Shown here: positions 10,023 through 19,760 of the stretch, piece after piece
Position numbering within the stretch: position 1 is the first letter of the stretch
How the letters are laid out: each line of letters begins with the position of its first letter
Source: an uncultured Bacteroides sp.
GTDB lineage: Bacteria; Bacteroidota; Bacteroidia; Bacteroidales; Bacteroidaceae
Assembly: GCA_900553185.1 (NCBI GenBank)
Contig: USCT01000005.1
Location: 62,001 to 126,000 of the forward strand
Reading direction: 5' to 3'
Length of the DNA stretch: 64,000 nucleotides
The notes under the pieces: generated by a model
What the model was told of the DNA's origin: nothing
The model's input: the letters and a program-made list of their open reading frames with translations, nothing else
The model's database searches: none
Made by a program: the position numbers and the translations under genes

Positions 10023-10027
10023 CATCG

Positions 10028-10090
10028 TGTTTTTCATAGTATTAGATTTTAAGGTTAACAAAGGTTGGAGTACAGCGGTACTCCTTTTTT
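10028..10090 (+). ncRNA. Predicted short RNA or attenuated leader, copy 1
   Basis: A transcript starting a few nt after the -7 box would be about 60 nt long. It would end in the hairpin GGAGTAC-AGCG-GTACTCC (10067-10084) followed by T6. No start codon begins a long frame in it. It could be a free-standing small RNA or a premature-termination leader; the sequence cannot decide between them. The 5' end is approximate. Confidence 0.5.
10067..10090 (+). terminator. Intrinsic terminator of leader-repeat copy 1
   Basis: A perfect 7-bp stem, GGAGTAC with GTACTCC, a 4-nt loop AGCG and T6. Confidence 0.8.
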
Positions 10091-10252
10091 ATGCCCTTTA
10101 CTCAGGTTACATCAATTTGTCATCTACCTGATATTCTCTTTTCTATTTCTTCGTTGAATCACATTTTCATCAATTTGTCACCAACGTATCCCGCATAAAA
10201 ACAAAAGAATAAACTTGCCGTCAGCCGTTTGCAAAGATATGTTACAAGTTTA

Positions 10253-10307
10253 TCCACCTATAAAGTCCGTTTGTCCACCTCAATTTTCATTTGTCCTCCT
10301 ACATTTG
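10253..10307 (+). promoter_or_regulatory. Arabinan-regulon promoter of the SusC operon
   Basis: TCCACC occurs at 10253-10258 and 10274-10279, with a third, weaker TCCTCC at 10294-10299. The -7 box TACATTTG (10300-10307) starts 26 nt after the second half-site, as at the other two arabinan promoters. The predicted leader before susC is about 245 nt and holds a possible 24-codon open frame (10361-10435) that I do not call a gene. Confidence 0.75.
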
Positions 10308-10559
10308 TGACGTTATAAAAACCGTATTGTTCAACCAACTCATAAATAATTCTCCATACCATGAAAAACAACAGGCATACGAAAGTAATCGCCATTCTGA
10401 TCAAAGACGTTCACAGAATCCGGTTCCCGGAATAACCACTCTGTATTCCATGTATGTATAAAAGCAACCTTCAGGCAGCCGATGACAATGCATACAAAAG
10501 CCTGTTCTTGTCAGGTCAATAATTATCTAATCATAATTTTAAATTTAATACCTCTAAAC

Positions 10560-13500
10560 ATGAAAAAACAATTCATTTTTTCCACAATGCTGGGCTTGTG
10601 TACCTTGGGCGGTGCAGCGGTATATCCAACAACCGCTATAGCTGCCGTGACACAATCGCCAACCATCAAGGTCAGTGGACAAGTTGTCGATGAACAAGGC
10701 GAGCCCTTGTTGGGAGCTACCATCAGAATCAAAGACGGACAAGGCGGAACAACGACCGATCTGGATGGAAATTTCCAGATGGAAGTTCCGGGAAATGCTG
10801 TCCTCCTGATCAGTTACGTAGGCTATAAAGACCGTGAAGTGGCTGTCCGCAACCGGGCCATTCTCGAACCGATCCAATTACAGACAGACGACCTCATGCT
10901 GGAGCAGGTAGTCGTTGTGGGCTACGGTACACAAAAGAAATCCGACTTGACCGGATCTGTAGCCGTAGTAGACACGGAAGCCCTGAAACAGGTATCTCAT
11001 TCCAACATTTCCACCATGCTCGAAGGTAAGGTGCCAGGCGTACAAATCACTTCCGACGGTCAGCCCGGTGCCGATCCGACTGTGCGTATCCGCGGTGTCG
11101 GTTCCTTCGGCGATACTTCCCCACTCTATGTCATCGATGGTGTTCCGATGGGAACTTCCATCCGCGACTTCTCTTCCAACGACATCGAAACCATCCAGGT
11201 GCTGAAAGACGCTTCGGCAGCCGCCATTTACGGTTCACGTGCAGCCAACGGTGTCATCATCATCACCACCAAGCGCGGACAGAAAGACCAGCCGCTGAAG
11301 GTAGATTACAGCGGATATGTAGGTATAGACAATATTCCCAAAGGAGTGTACGACGTAATGAACGCCGATCAGTACAGCCAGTACATCGGCCAGGCCTGTA
11401 CAAACTCCAATACTCCTGTCCCACTGGGTTACAGATTCGACAATACGACAGGCAAATATTATTTCCAGGATGAAACGGATACCGACTGGTTTGACGAAGT
11501 ATTCAAGACAGGCATCCGACAGAACCACAACGTAAACCTGTCTGGCGGTAGCGCACACAGTACGTACAACGTATCACTGGACTATTTCAACCAGAAAGGA
11601 ACCCTCGAAGGTGCCGGTCCTAACTACGAACGCTATACGGCCCGTGTGAATAACTCCATGGATACCAAATTTATCAAATTCCAGACCAGTCTTGTCTACT
11701 CTCACTCAGACCAGGACAATATGGGATTGTCCAATGCTTCCGAATATGTTCAGGGCTTATACGGCGACGTAACCAACGTACTGCGCGGTACCCTGCTGAT
11801 GCAACCCACCATCAAGGCATACGACTCCTCTACATGGGTGCTCGATGACAAAGTGGGCATAGCCAACAACTTTAACTATGACGCATACGGATACGGCGTT
11901 TATTACGATACCATTCACGGTGATATTTCTGCCTCCAACCCGCTGCTGGTAAATAATCTGCTGCAACGCAATACGCGTGTAGACCGCTTTGTAGGAACCG
12001 CTTCGGCCGATGTAGACCTTTTCAAGATGCTGGGTATCGAAAGCAAGAATCATAAGCTGAACTACCGGATCAACCTTTCTTACAGCAAAACCCACTGCAA
12101 GGACTTCACTTGGATTCCTGCCTGGGTACAGAGCAACCGTGTTTATCTGGCCAAGAGTAACGAACGGTTGACCAAAGCTTCACGCGACTATTCGGACGCG
12201 CTGATTGAAAACGTTCTTACCTACGACGGTACCATAGGGCAACACCACATCAACATCGTAGCCGGTCAGACATACGAAGAAGAAAATACAGACCTACTGA
12301 CCGGATGGGGTATCAACTTCCCGGAACCTTATTTCCTGCAGCTCCAAAACGCTTCGGACACCTACTCTGAAAGTTTCGAATACAAGCACGCCATCCTGTC
12401 GTATATCGGCCGTATCAACTACAATTTTGCCGACAGATACCTGATTTCGGCGACCGTCCGTCGGGATGCAAGCTCACGCCTGTCTAAAAACATCCGCTGG
12501 GGTACTTTCCCCTCCGTATCTGTAGGCTGGCGTTTCGATAAGGAAAACTTCTTCCCCTTCAATCCTGAAGTAGTAAACATGTTCAAGGTCCGTGCCAGCT
12601 ACGGAGAACTTGGTAACGAAAACATCGGTGAATACATGTATCAGGCTGTTATGGCACGAAACAACATGACTTACAGTTTCGGTAATACTCCCATTACCGG
12701 CTCTGCCATCTCTACATTCGTTGACAACAACCTGTCATGGGAAAAGAAGAAGACTTACAACGTAGGTGTAGATCTCGCCCTCTTCAACAACCGTCTGGAA
12801 TTCACCGCCGAATGGTACAAGAACATCAGCGACGACCTGCTGTATGCCGTTCCTGTTCCGGAACAGGCCGGTGTCTCCAATACCACCGTTACCATGAACG
12901 CCGCTTCAATGAACAACTCCGGTTTTGAATTCGCCGCTACCTATCGCAATCACGATCACGACTTCAAATATGAGATCTCGGCCAACCTCAGTACATTGCG
13001 CAACCGTGTAACCTCACTGGGCTTTGGAACTGACTCTTATATCTCAGGTGCTTACATCACCAACGTAGGCCAGGAAATCGGCCAGTTCTACGGCTGGGTC
13101 TATGAAGGAATTGCCCGCACACAGGAAGATCTTGACAATCATGCCGTTCAGGAAGGTGCCAATGTAGGCGACTGCCTCTATAAAGACGTAAACGGAGACG
13201 GCAAGGTAGATGCAAACGACCAGGTAGTACTGGGCAGCGGCCTGCCTAAGATCAACTACGGACTGAACGTACGTTTCGAATACAAGAATTTCGACCTGAG
13301 CATTGCCAGCTTCGGTGCCCTGAATTACCACGTGGCCGATGATATCTACAACTCACTCAACTCCTGCTACGGCTGGGGAAACAAGAGTGTAGAAATGCTC
13401 GACGCCAACCGGTTCAGTGAAGACGGTACATACATTTCTGATGTTCCACGTACCTATGTAACCAACAGTGCCAGCCTGGCCTGGAACGACCTGTTCAGTT

Positions 13501-13751
13501 CACGCAAAATCCAGAATGCGGCGTACTGGAAGATTGCCAACGTAGAATTGGGATATAATTTCCCTGACCAGTGGTTCGGCAAATACATATCCAACGTACG
13601 GCTCTACGTATCGGCACAGAACCTCTACACATTTACCGGATATAAAGGTTACAACGTAGACTATGCAGGAGGAACCTTCACACCGGGTTATAACTTCTGT
13701 TCATTCCCGACTGCACGTACATTCATGTGTGGCGTTCATTTTACATTCTAA
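10560..13751 (+). CDS. SusC-like TonB-dependent outer-membrane transporter
   Basis: A 1063-residue TonB-dependent receptor. It has a signal peptide, then an N-terminal carboxypeptidase-regulatory-like extension (about 35-120, VSGQVVDEQGEPLLGATI), then the plug with the SusC-type VVVGYGTQKKSDLTGSV segment and a GSRAANGVIIITTK motif, then a 22-strand barrel ending in an aromatic C-terminus (GVHFTF). I chose the ATG at 10560 because it gives the signal peptide; the open frame extends upstream to 10482 through leader sequence. With the SusD protein that follows, it imports arabino-oligosaccharides across the outer membrane. The operon continues through the SusD, glycan-binding and arabinanase genes. 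Confidence 0.96.
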   Translation: MKKQFIFSTMLGLCTLGGAAVYPTTAIAAVTQSPTIKVSGQVVDEQGEPLLGATIRIKDGQGGTTTDLDGNFQMEVPGNAVLLISYVGYKDREVAVRNRAILEPIQLQTDDLMLEQVVVVGYGTQKKSDLTGSVAVVDTEALKQVSHSNISTMLEGKVPGVQITSDGQPGADPTVRIRGVGSFGDTSPLYVIDGVPMGTSIRDFSSNDIETIQVLKDASAAAIYGSRAANGVIIITTKRGQKDQPLKVDYSGYVGIDNIPKGVYDVMNADQYSQYIGQACTNSNTPVPLGYRFDNTTGKYYFQDETDTDWFDEVFKTGIRQNHNVNLSGGSAHSTYNVSLDYFNQKGTLEGAGPNYERYTARVNNSMDTKFIKFQTSLVYSHSDQDNMGLSNASEYVQGLYGDVTNVLRGTLLMQPTIKAYDSSTWVLDDKVGIANNFNYDAYGYGVYYDTIHGDISASNPLLVNNLLQRNTRVDRFVGTASADVDLFKMLGIESKNHKLNYRINLSYSKTHCKDFTWIPAWVQSNRVYLAKSNERLTKASRDYSDALIENVLTYDGTIGQHHINIVAGQTYEEENTDLLTGWGINFPEPYFLQLQNASDTYSESFEYKHAILSYIGRINYNFADRYLISATVRRDASSRLSKNIRWGTFPSVSVGWRFDKENFFPFNPEVVNMFKVRASYGELGNENIGEYMYQAVMARNNMTYSFGNTPITGSAISTFVDNNLSWEKKKTYNVGVDLALFNNRLEFTAEWYKNISDDLLYAVPVPEQAGVSNTTVTMNAASMNNSGFEFAATYRNHDHDFKYEISANLSTLRNRVTSLGFGTDSYISGAYITNVGQEIGQFYGWVYEGIARTQEDLDNHAVQEGANVGDCLYKDVNGDGKVDANDQVVLGSGLPKINYGLNVRFEYKNFDLSIASFGALNYHVADDIYNSLNSCYGWGNKSVEMLDANRFSEDGTYISDVPRTYVTNSASLAWNDLFSSRKIQNAAYWKIANVELGYNFPDQWFGKYISNVRLYVSAQNLYTFTGYKGYNVDYAGGTFTPGYNFCSFPTARTFMCGVHFTF

Positions 13752-13788
13752 TTGTTATCCAGTATCTAAATACCAAAAAACAAACCGT

Positions 13789-15543
13789 ATGAAACTAACA
13801 TTGAATAAATATACACTTGCTCTGATGCTGGGATTCGGTACCATGACATCTTGTATGGATAAGCTGGAACTGGTAAATCCGAACCAACAGACCTCAAGTA
13901 CTTTCGGCTTCAATGCCGATGATTTGGAAGAAAGCGTGATTGCAGCCTACAACCACATGCGCATGGAAGGCTCCTATGCCCGTGTAGGTTATACCATCGA
14001 CGTATGCCGTGGCGATGAGGCCTGGAATTCTTCACAGGTATGGTATCTGCCCTTCGACGACCTTAACGCGGAAGTCACTTCCGATATTACCTGGTGGCCC
14101 TGGCGCGAATGGTATTATACCATCAACGTATGCAACTTTGCCATCACCCGTTGTGGAGAAGACAACAGTGTGCTTTCTGAAAAGATGAAACGTATCAAGG
14201 GACAGGTACTCTTTATGCGTGCCCTGGCGTATTACAACCTGGCCGGTTATTACCAGAATCCGCCGCTCATCACCGATTACAATACCTATTCCTCACTGGA
14301 CGGACTTTACGGAGCCAACAATACCTACGACGAAGTACTTGATCAGGTAGAAAAAGATTTCAAGGAAGCAATGGATCTACTGCCGTCACGCAACGAAGGC
14401 GGAGAATGGGCAGGCGGACGCGCCACTTGCGGTGCCGCAGCCGGTTACTATGCCCGTACCCTGATGGTACGCCACAAATTCAGTGAGGCTTTGACCGTAC
14501 TGAAAGACATCATCAATCAGAAATACGGCACTTACCGGCTGATGGAAAACTATGGAGACAACTTCCGTGAAGGTCCGGCTTACGAAAACAACGACGAAAG
14601 CCTCTTCGAAATACAGTTCCTCGACCTGGAATCACAAGGTACCGACGATGAATGGACTCCGGTAAATACCAGCCCGAACGCCACGCAAGGTTCCGCTATC
14701 GAAAGTAACTTCGGACCGGGTGTGTATGGCGGCTGGGCCGACATCTCGGCTTCTCCATGGCTGTATCACCTCTTCAAAGAAGAACGTACCACATCGGGCA
14801 CACTCGACCCGCGTCTGTATTGGACCATCGGTACTTATGAAACCGACTGGGAAGATTTCGAATATGGAAATGTGGCCTATACCCAACCACTGACCGCTCA
14901 GGATGAACTCGTAACCAACAACACCTACGGTGGATTGCCCATCGCCAAATTCACCAACCTGCGTACCGGCCTGTACAGCACCATCGTCACCGGTCTGCAT
15001 GACGGTATCAACCTGCGTATGATGCGTTACTCCGATGTGTTGCTCCGTGCGGCTGAATGCGAGAACGAAGTCAACGGACCTACACAGCAGGCTATCGACT
15101 GGATCAATCAGGTTCGTAACCGCGCAGGTCTGGCCGGCTTGAAACTGGCCGACTTCAATACAGCCGACAAACTTTTCGAACAGATTGCCAACGTAGAACG
15201 CCCGAAAGAATTCGGTTGTGAATTCGGTCGTGGCTTCGACCTTATCCGCTGGGGATTCTTCTACGACCAGGGACGTCTGCAGCAATTGAAAGAACACGGT
15301 ACCTTCCGTCGTTCAACCAAAGGAGTAAAAGAACCGGTCAGCTACAGCAATATCGGAACCGACTCCGAACTGAAGAGTTCTTATGATACGTACCGTCCCG
15401 GACATGAATTCCTCCCGATTGTACAGTCGTTGATGAACAACAATCCGAATCTGGAGGGCAACTCAGCCAACAACAGCACCGACAACTCTGCATACTTCCA
15501 GGAAAAAGGATGGAAAGTACGTCCGGTAACCAGTCTGAATTAA
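13789..15543 (+). CDS. SusD-like surface glycan-binding lipoprotein
   Basis: A 584-residue RagB/SusD-family lipoprotein that caps the SusC barrel and captures oligosaccharide. The start at 13789 gives a lipoprotein signal peptide with lipidated C22 (GTMTSC); the open frame extends upstream into susC, which is not needed. Alpha-helical TPR-like segments are interrupted by loops. The typical SusD ending (region with RPKEFGCEFGRGFDLIRWG and YLPI-like FLPI) is visible. It lies 37 bp after the susC stop. Confidence 0.95.
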   Translation: MKLTLNKYTLALMLGFGTMTSCMDKLELVNPNQQTSSTFGFNADDLEESVIAAYNHMRMEGSYARVGYTIDVCRGDEAWNSSQVWYLPFDDLNAEVTSDITWWPWREWYYTINVCNFAITRCGEDNSVLSEKMKRIKGQVLFMRALAYYNLAGYYQNPPLITDYNTYSSLDGLYGANNTYDEVLDQVEKDFKEAMDLLPSRNEGGEWAGGRATCGAAAGYYARTLMVRHKFSEALTVLKDIINQKYGTYRLMENYGDNFREGPAYENNDESLFEIQFLDLESQGTDDEWTPVNTSPNATQGSAIESNFGPGVYGGWADISASPWLYHLFKEERTTSGTLDPRLYWTIGTYETDWEDFEYGNVAYTQPLTAQDELVTNNTYGGLPIAKFTNLRTGLYSTIVTGLHDGINLRMMRYSDVLLRAAECENEVNGPTQQAIDWINQVRNRAGLAGLKLADFNTADKLFEQIANVERPKEFGCEFGRGFDLIRWGFFYDQGRLQQLKEHGTFRRSTKGVKEPVSYSNIGTDSELKSSYDTYRPGHEFLPIVQSLMNNNPNLEGNSANNSTDNSAYFQEKGWKVRPVTSLN

Positions 15544-15638
15544 ATAAAAACAAGAAAAAGATTCTTCCCCTCACTGACATACCGCAGAGAAGCAGGAAGG
15601 GGAAGACTCAATTTATTTCCATTCATATTCTTAATACA

Positions 15639-17420
15639 ATGAAACATCTCAATAAAATACTAACTGCCTGCTGTTCGATAGCCCTGGGGCTGTTCGCTCT
15701 GACAGGCTGTGAGGGTGGCGAACTCTATAACGTAAACGCCCCCGACTGGATTTCTGAAAAAGTAGATTCCATAGCCAATTCAAAGAATCCGGGAGAAGAA
15801 GAAGTACTTGAAGGTATGCAGGAAGATGTATATACCATCGGCAACACGGATTTCACCAGCGGCTGGTGGTCTGCTTTCTCCAAGTATTACGTAATACCCG
15901 ACGGTGAAAAATGGAATGCGGTATTCAACCTGCACATCAATCCGGACGATAACACCTATTACAAAAACTTTGCCCTCGTTATCACCAACGATGTCGATCG
16001 CAGTGGTGACGGATATGCGGAATACGGTGCCTTCCGTTTCGATGCGACAGGCGATTCGTTAAGCTTCAATTCGCAATGGGGAAATCATCTTTACTTCAAG
16101 TACACTACAAGTACGCTGATTCTCTCGCCGGTAGACAACATGGATGCCAACGTACAGAGCCTGGGCGGTAAGGTAACACTCACCGTCGACCGTACCAGCG
16201 AAAGTGCCTTCAACATCAAGATAACCAACGGTGTCGCGACAAAGACTTATGCACAACCTTACAAGGAACCTAACCTGAACCCGGACGCAAGCAACACCAA
16301 CATCCGCTGTTTCCTGGTTCCCGAAGGTTCCTACATCGATTTTCTGCAAACCAACATCGTTCCTATCGGCGGCCTTACTTCTGCCAACGACAAGAATCCG
16401 ATTTCCATGGAATTGCAGAATGTCCCCGATCAGGTCAACGTAGGTACTCCTCTGGATTCGGCCATGATGAATGTCTCGGCCGTTGTCACTTTTGAAGAAG
16501 GTGTGACAAAAACAGTTACGGCTTCCGAGCTTCATTTCTCTACCATCCCCGATATGGATGCACCGGGAGTGAAAAACCTTGTAGCCATCTACAACAAGAC
16601 CTTTAAAGGAGAAAACTGCGAGCAACCGGTCGTTGCCAACGCTACTTTCGAAGTGGTAGAGAAAATAGCGTCGATTGAAATTACGACTCAGCCTGCACGT
16701 AAACAATATTATTACTACACATCTGACGCTACCAAAGACCTTACAGATCGTACACTGGCCTTCGATCCTACCGGCATGGAAATCACTGCAACGTATGTCA
16801 ACGGAACTTCTAAGGTAATTGACAACTCAAAACTGACTTTCTCTGCCGTTCCTGCCACGGCTGGTTCTCACACTGTCACCATTACCGCAGACGAAGGAGT
16901 AACCGCACAGACAGAAGTTACCGTAACGGAATCTGCAGTCACAGCCGTAAAGAACAGCGCTGCGGTAGTAGGAGCCGAAGATAACTCGACAGCATTTTGG
17001 GGAGCCTTCTCCGATGACTTCAACGTCCCTGCAGGAGAAACCAGATCCATTGCATTCACCAACTACAGCAGCTTGGCCGGCAACTGGAACCACTTCGTCG
17101 TAGTCCTGCGTGGTGCGGCACTGAATGAATATGGAGTTGTCCGTGCCGACAATTACGGATGGGGAGACGGTTATGCAGCTTGCCGTGCCGGCGGTACGCA
17201 AGGCGACTGGGCTACCTGGCTGGCTGGTATGAACGGCGCCAAGGTGACAGTCTATGTAACCAACTGTGGAAACGGTACGGCCGACATCCAAGCCATCATG
17301 CAAGGAACCACCGGTACCACATCAACCCAGTATTACCTGGGTATCAATACAGTAGATCCTGACGATCTGTTCTTTGCCCTGACTGTTGACGGCAGTCACC
17401 TCGTATTCGACGCTGAATAA
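15639..17420 (+). CDS. Surface glycan-binding lipoprotein with duplicated end modules
   Basis: A 593-residue lipoprotein with lipidated C24 (LTGCEGG), placed third in the SusCD operon where SusE/SusF-type surface glycan-binding proteins usually lie. It has no catalytic motif. An N-terminal module (about 65-215) and a C-terminal module (about 440-593) share a pattern: WWSAFSKYYVIPDGE at 76-90 resembles FWGAFSDDFNVPAGE from 453, and both continue to an EYG-R segment (AEYGAFR and NEYGVVR). Between them lie two Ig-like domains, each with the pattern of a bacterial Ig strand set (VTFEEGVTKTVTASEL and ATYVNGTSKVIDNSKL). The repeated modules are the likely arabinan-binding parts. The open frame extends upstream to 15510 inside the SusD gene, so I used the ATG that gives the signal peptide. 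Confidence 0.85.
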   Translation: MKHLNKILTACCSIALGLFALTGCEGGELYNVNAPDWISEKVDSIANSKNPGEEEVLEGMQEDVYTIGNTDFTSGWWSAFSKYYVIPDGEKWNAVFNLHINPDDNTYYKNFALVITNDVDRSGDGYAEYGAFRFDATGDSLSFNSQWGNHLYFKYTTSTLILSPVDNMDANVQSLGGKVTLTVDRTSESAFNIKITNGVATKTYAQPYKEPNLNPDASNTNIRCFLVPEGSYIDFLQTNIVPIGGLTSANDKNPISMELQNVPDQVNVGTPLDSAMMNVSAVVTFEEGVTKTVTASELHFSTIPDMDAPGVKNLVAIYNKTFKGENCEQPVVANATFEVVEKIASIEITTQPARKQYYYYTSDATKDLTDRTLAFDPTGMEITATYVNGTSKVIDNSKLTFSAVPATAGSHTVTITADEGVTAQTEVTVTESAVTAVKNSAAVVGAEDNSTAFWGAFSDDFNVPAGETRSIAFTNYSSLAGNWNHFVVVLRGAALNEYGVVRADNYGWGDGYAACRAGGTQGDWATWLAGMNGAKVTVYVTNCGNGTADIQAIMQGTTGTTSTQYYLGINTVDPDDLFFALTVDGSHLVFDAE

Positions 17421-17494
17421 TCCATCATTTATCTGTTCGTGCCGTTTCTTCCTTCGCTGGAAGAAGCGGCATGATTCTTAAAAACCCCTAATCT

Positions 17495-19396
17495 ATGAAC
17501 AAACTAACATTCATCTGGACAACCCTGCTGGCCGTCTTTATTCTCTCGGCATGTTCGGACAGCAACGGCGACACAGAATACAGCCAAAACAGCGATGTAG
17601 TCATAACTACTCCCGATGTCATCGAAACGACGGGGACTTCATTGACTGTCACCTCATCGGTTTCCGGCAATGTAAACAGTATTGTCAGAAAAGGATTCTG
17701 CTACAGCACCAATAACCAGAATCCCACCATCAACGATCACGCAATAGATGCGGACGAAAGCTTCAGCGCTACTCTTTCCGACCTGATGGGCAATACGACT
17801 TATTACATCCGTGCCTACGTGTATGGAAACAGCCGGTATACATATTCGGACGCACTTGCAGCGACTACAGAAAGCCAAAGCATGGATGATCAGCTCAAGA
17901 ACTATGTGGCTCCGACCTACGCAGACAATTATGTCAGTATCGCCGACTGGTCCAAACGAAGCCAATGGAACCTGAGTAACGTTCACGATCCCACAGTAGT
18001 TCTGGCCGAAGACGGATATTATTACATGTATCAGACGGATGCTTCGTATGGTAATGCCCATACTGCCGGCGGACATTTCCACGGACGGCGGTCAAAGAAC
18101 CTGGTAGACTGGGAATATCTGGGCGGAACCATGCAGAGTTTGCCCGAATGGGTCATCCCGAAACTGAATGAAATCCGTGCAGGCATGGGACTGGCTCCTA
18201 CCACGGCCAACACAGCCGATTTCGGCTACTGGGCCCCTTGTGTACGAAAAGTAAGAAACGGCCTGTATCGGATGTACTATTCCATCGTCTGTCCCGGCAC
18301 GTTAAGCGGTGACGGTACATGGAGCGAACGTGCCTTCATCGGCCTCATGGAAAATGACAACCCTGCCAACAACGACGGCTGGACAGACAAAGGTTACGTC
18401 ATCACCAATGCTTCGGATAAAGGCCTGAACTTCCATGTTGCTTCGAACAATTGGGCAAACTGCTATTACAAATGGAATGCCATCGACCCCAGTTACATAA
18501 TCGACAACGACGGAAGACACTATCTGGTTTACGGCTCCTGGCACAGCGGTATCGCTCTCGTGGAAATCGACGGAGAAACCGGTAAGGTAAAGGCCGATCT
18601 ACCGAATCCCTGGGGAACAAACGATGACATTGCCGCCTACGGCCAGTTAATAGCTACACGTCAGATGGGAAACCGCTGGCAAGGTTCAGAAGGTCCTGAA
18701 ATCATTTACCACGACGGATATTATTACCTGTTTCTGGCTTACGACGCTCTGGAGGTACCGTATAATACCCGTGTAGCACGTGCCACCAGCATAACAGGCC
18801 CCTATCTGGGTATGGACGGTACGGATGTAACGACAACCGGAGGAGACGTCCTTCCCGTAGTAACCCACCCGTATAAATTCAACGGAAGCGACGGCTGGGT
18901 AGGTATTTCTCACTGCTGTATTTTCGACGACGGGAACGGCAACTGGTTCTTTGCCTCACAGGGACGTTTTCCGGCAAATGTAAGCGGAAACGCTTATAGC
19001 AATGCCATCATGATGGGACAGGTACGCTGCATACGCTGGACCAAAGACGGCTGGCCGCTCGTAATGCCCGAACGCTACGGAGCCGTGCCACAGGTAGAGA
19101 TAACCGAAAACGAACTGACTGGAGACTGGGAAAACATTGATCTTTCCTATTCGTACGGAAACCAGAAGACATCAACTTCAATGACACTTTCGGCCGACCA
19201 TCAGGTAACAGCAGGAGACTGGAAAGGAGCTACCTGGACGTATGACAGCAACAACCGCTGCCTCATCCTCGACAACGGCGTAGAACTTTACCTGCAACGC
19301 GAAACAGACTGGGAAGCTTCTCCAAGGACACATACCATTGTCTATGCCGGTTATGACAAGAACTGCAGGACTTACTGGGGGAAAAAGAGCAAATAA
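17495..19396 (+). CDS. GH43 surface endo-arabinanase lipoprotein
   Basis: A 633-residue multi-domain enzyme. The lipoprotein signal has C20 (ILSACSDS), so it is expected at the cell surface or outer membrane. A fibronectin-III/Ig-like domain follows at about 35-128. The GH43 propeller has base D165 (NVHDPTV), modulator D331 (NAIDPSY) and acid E399 (GSEGPEI). The last about 90 residues form a beta domain like the C-terminal domain of extracellular endo-alpha-1,5-arabinanases. It would cut arabinan chains at the surface to feed SusCD. It is the last gene of the operon and is followed by a terminator at 19437. Confidence 0.93.
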   Translation: MNKLTFIWTTLLAVFILSACSDSNGDTEYSQNSDVVITTPDVIETTGTSLTVTSSVSGNVNSIVRKGFCYSTNNQNPTINDHAIDADESFSATLSDLMGNTTYYIRAYVYGNSRYTYSDALAATTESQSMDDQLKNYVAPTYADNYVSIADWSKRSQWNLSNVHDPTVVLAEDGYYYMYQTDASYGNAHTAGGHFHGRRSKNLVDWEYLGGTMQSLPEWVIPKLNEIRAGMGLAPTTANTADFGYWAPCVRKVRNGLYRMYYSIVCPGTLSGDGTWSERAFIGLMENDNPANNDGWTDKGYVITNASDKGLNFHVASNNWANCYYKWNAIDPSYIIDNDGRHYLVYGSWHSGIALVEIDGETGKVKADLPNPWGTNDDIAAYGQLIATRQMGNRWQGSEGPEIIYHDGYYYLFLAYDALEVPYNTRVARATSITGPYLGMDGTDVTTTGGDVLPVVTHPYKFNGSDGWVGISHCCIFDDGNGNWFFASQGRFPANVSGNAYSNAIMMGQVRCIRWTKDGWPLVMPERYGAVPQVEITENELTGDWENIDLSYSYGNQKTSTSMTLSADHQVTAGDWKGATWTYDSNNRCLILDNGVELYLQRETDWEASPRTHTIVYAGYDKNCRTYWGKKSK

Positions 19397-19436
19397 CCCT
19401 GAACACCGGATATAATACAACGCCTTTCTCATCAGA

Positions 19437-19474
19437 ATGAGTAATCCTCCCTGTAGGGTTACTCATTTATTTTT
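19437..19474 (+). terminator. Terminator of the SusC-arabinanase operon
   Basis: ATGAGTAATCC pairs with GGGTTACTCAT (one G-T pair), followed by a T-rich tract. Confidence 0.8.
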
Positions 19475-19662
19475 ACGATTCATTCTTATATCTGCCTGCA
19501 CCTCTGAACAGTCTGCTCACCGTCCTTTCAAATTTTCCGGTATCTGCAAGCAAACGATATACACACCTCTCCTTAATTTGAGCCTCATCTCTTAACAAAC
19601 CTAGAAGCAAAGCCCCAAATTCTTAATCTATGTTATAAAACATGCTTTTTAAGCCTGAACGC

Positions 19663-19692
19663 TTGCATATTTCCCAGTATTCCGTACCTTTG
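19663..19692 (+). promoter_or_regulatory. Promoter of leader-repeat copy 2
   Basis: A TTG at 19663-19665 lies 19 nt before TACCTTTG (19685-19692). It is the only promoter-like sequence seen upstream of the thiouridylase gene. Confidence 0.65.
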
Positions 19693-19697
19693 CATCG

Positions 19698-19760
19698 TGT
19701 TTTTCATAGTATTAGATTTAAGGTTAACAAAGGTTGGAGTACAGCGGTACTCCTTTTTTT
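19698..19760 (+). ncRNA. Predicted short RNA or attenuated leader, copy 2
   Basis: Its terminator hairpin GGAGTAC-AGCG-GTACTCC (19736-19753) plus T7 stands between the promoter and the thiouridylase start. Transcription of that gene would therefore need read-through, which makes attenuation plausible. The 5' end is approximate. Confidence 0.5.
19736..19760 (+). terminator. Intrinsic terminator or attenuator of leader-repeat copy 2
   Basis: The same 7-bp perfect stem and AGCG loop as copy 1, followed by T7. Confidence 0.8.

Larger units (their letters stand above)
9921..10098 (+). repeat. Promoter-leader-hairpin repeat, copy 1
   Basis: Aligns without gaps to 19591-19768 (offset 9670), apart from a one-base T indel in ATTAGATTT and one T in the terminator tract. 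From the CAGTAT at 10005 to 10098 the two copies are almost identical; upstream to about 9921 they are similar but diverged. It contains a promoter, a short transcribed segment and a terminator hairpin. Here it lies about 460 nt upstream of the susC ATG and upstream of the arabinan operator. Confidence 0.85.

Noticed and set aside
10361..10435. 24-codon open frame (MKNNRHTKV...) in the susC leader
   Set aside because: It has an ATG and a stop within the predicted leader but no sign of conservation or attenuator hairpins; too little to call a leader peptide gene.
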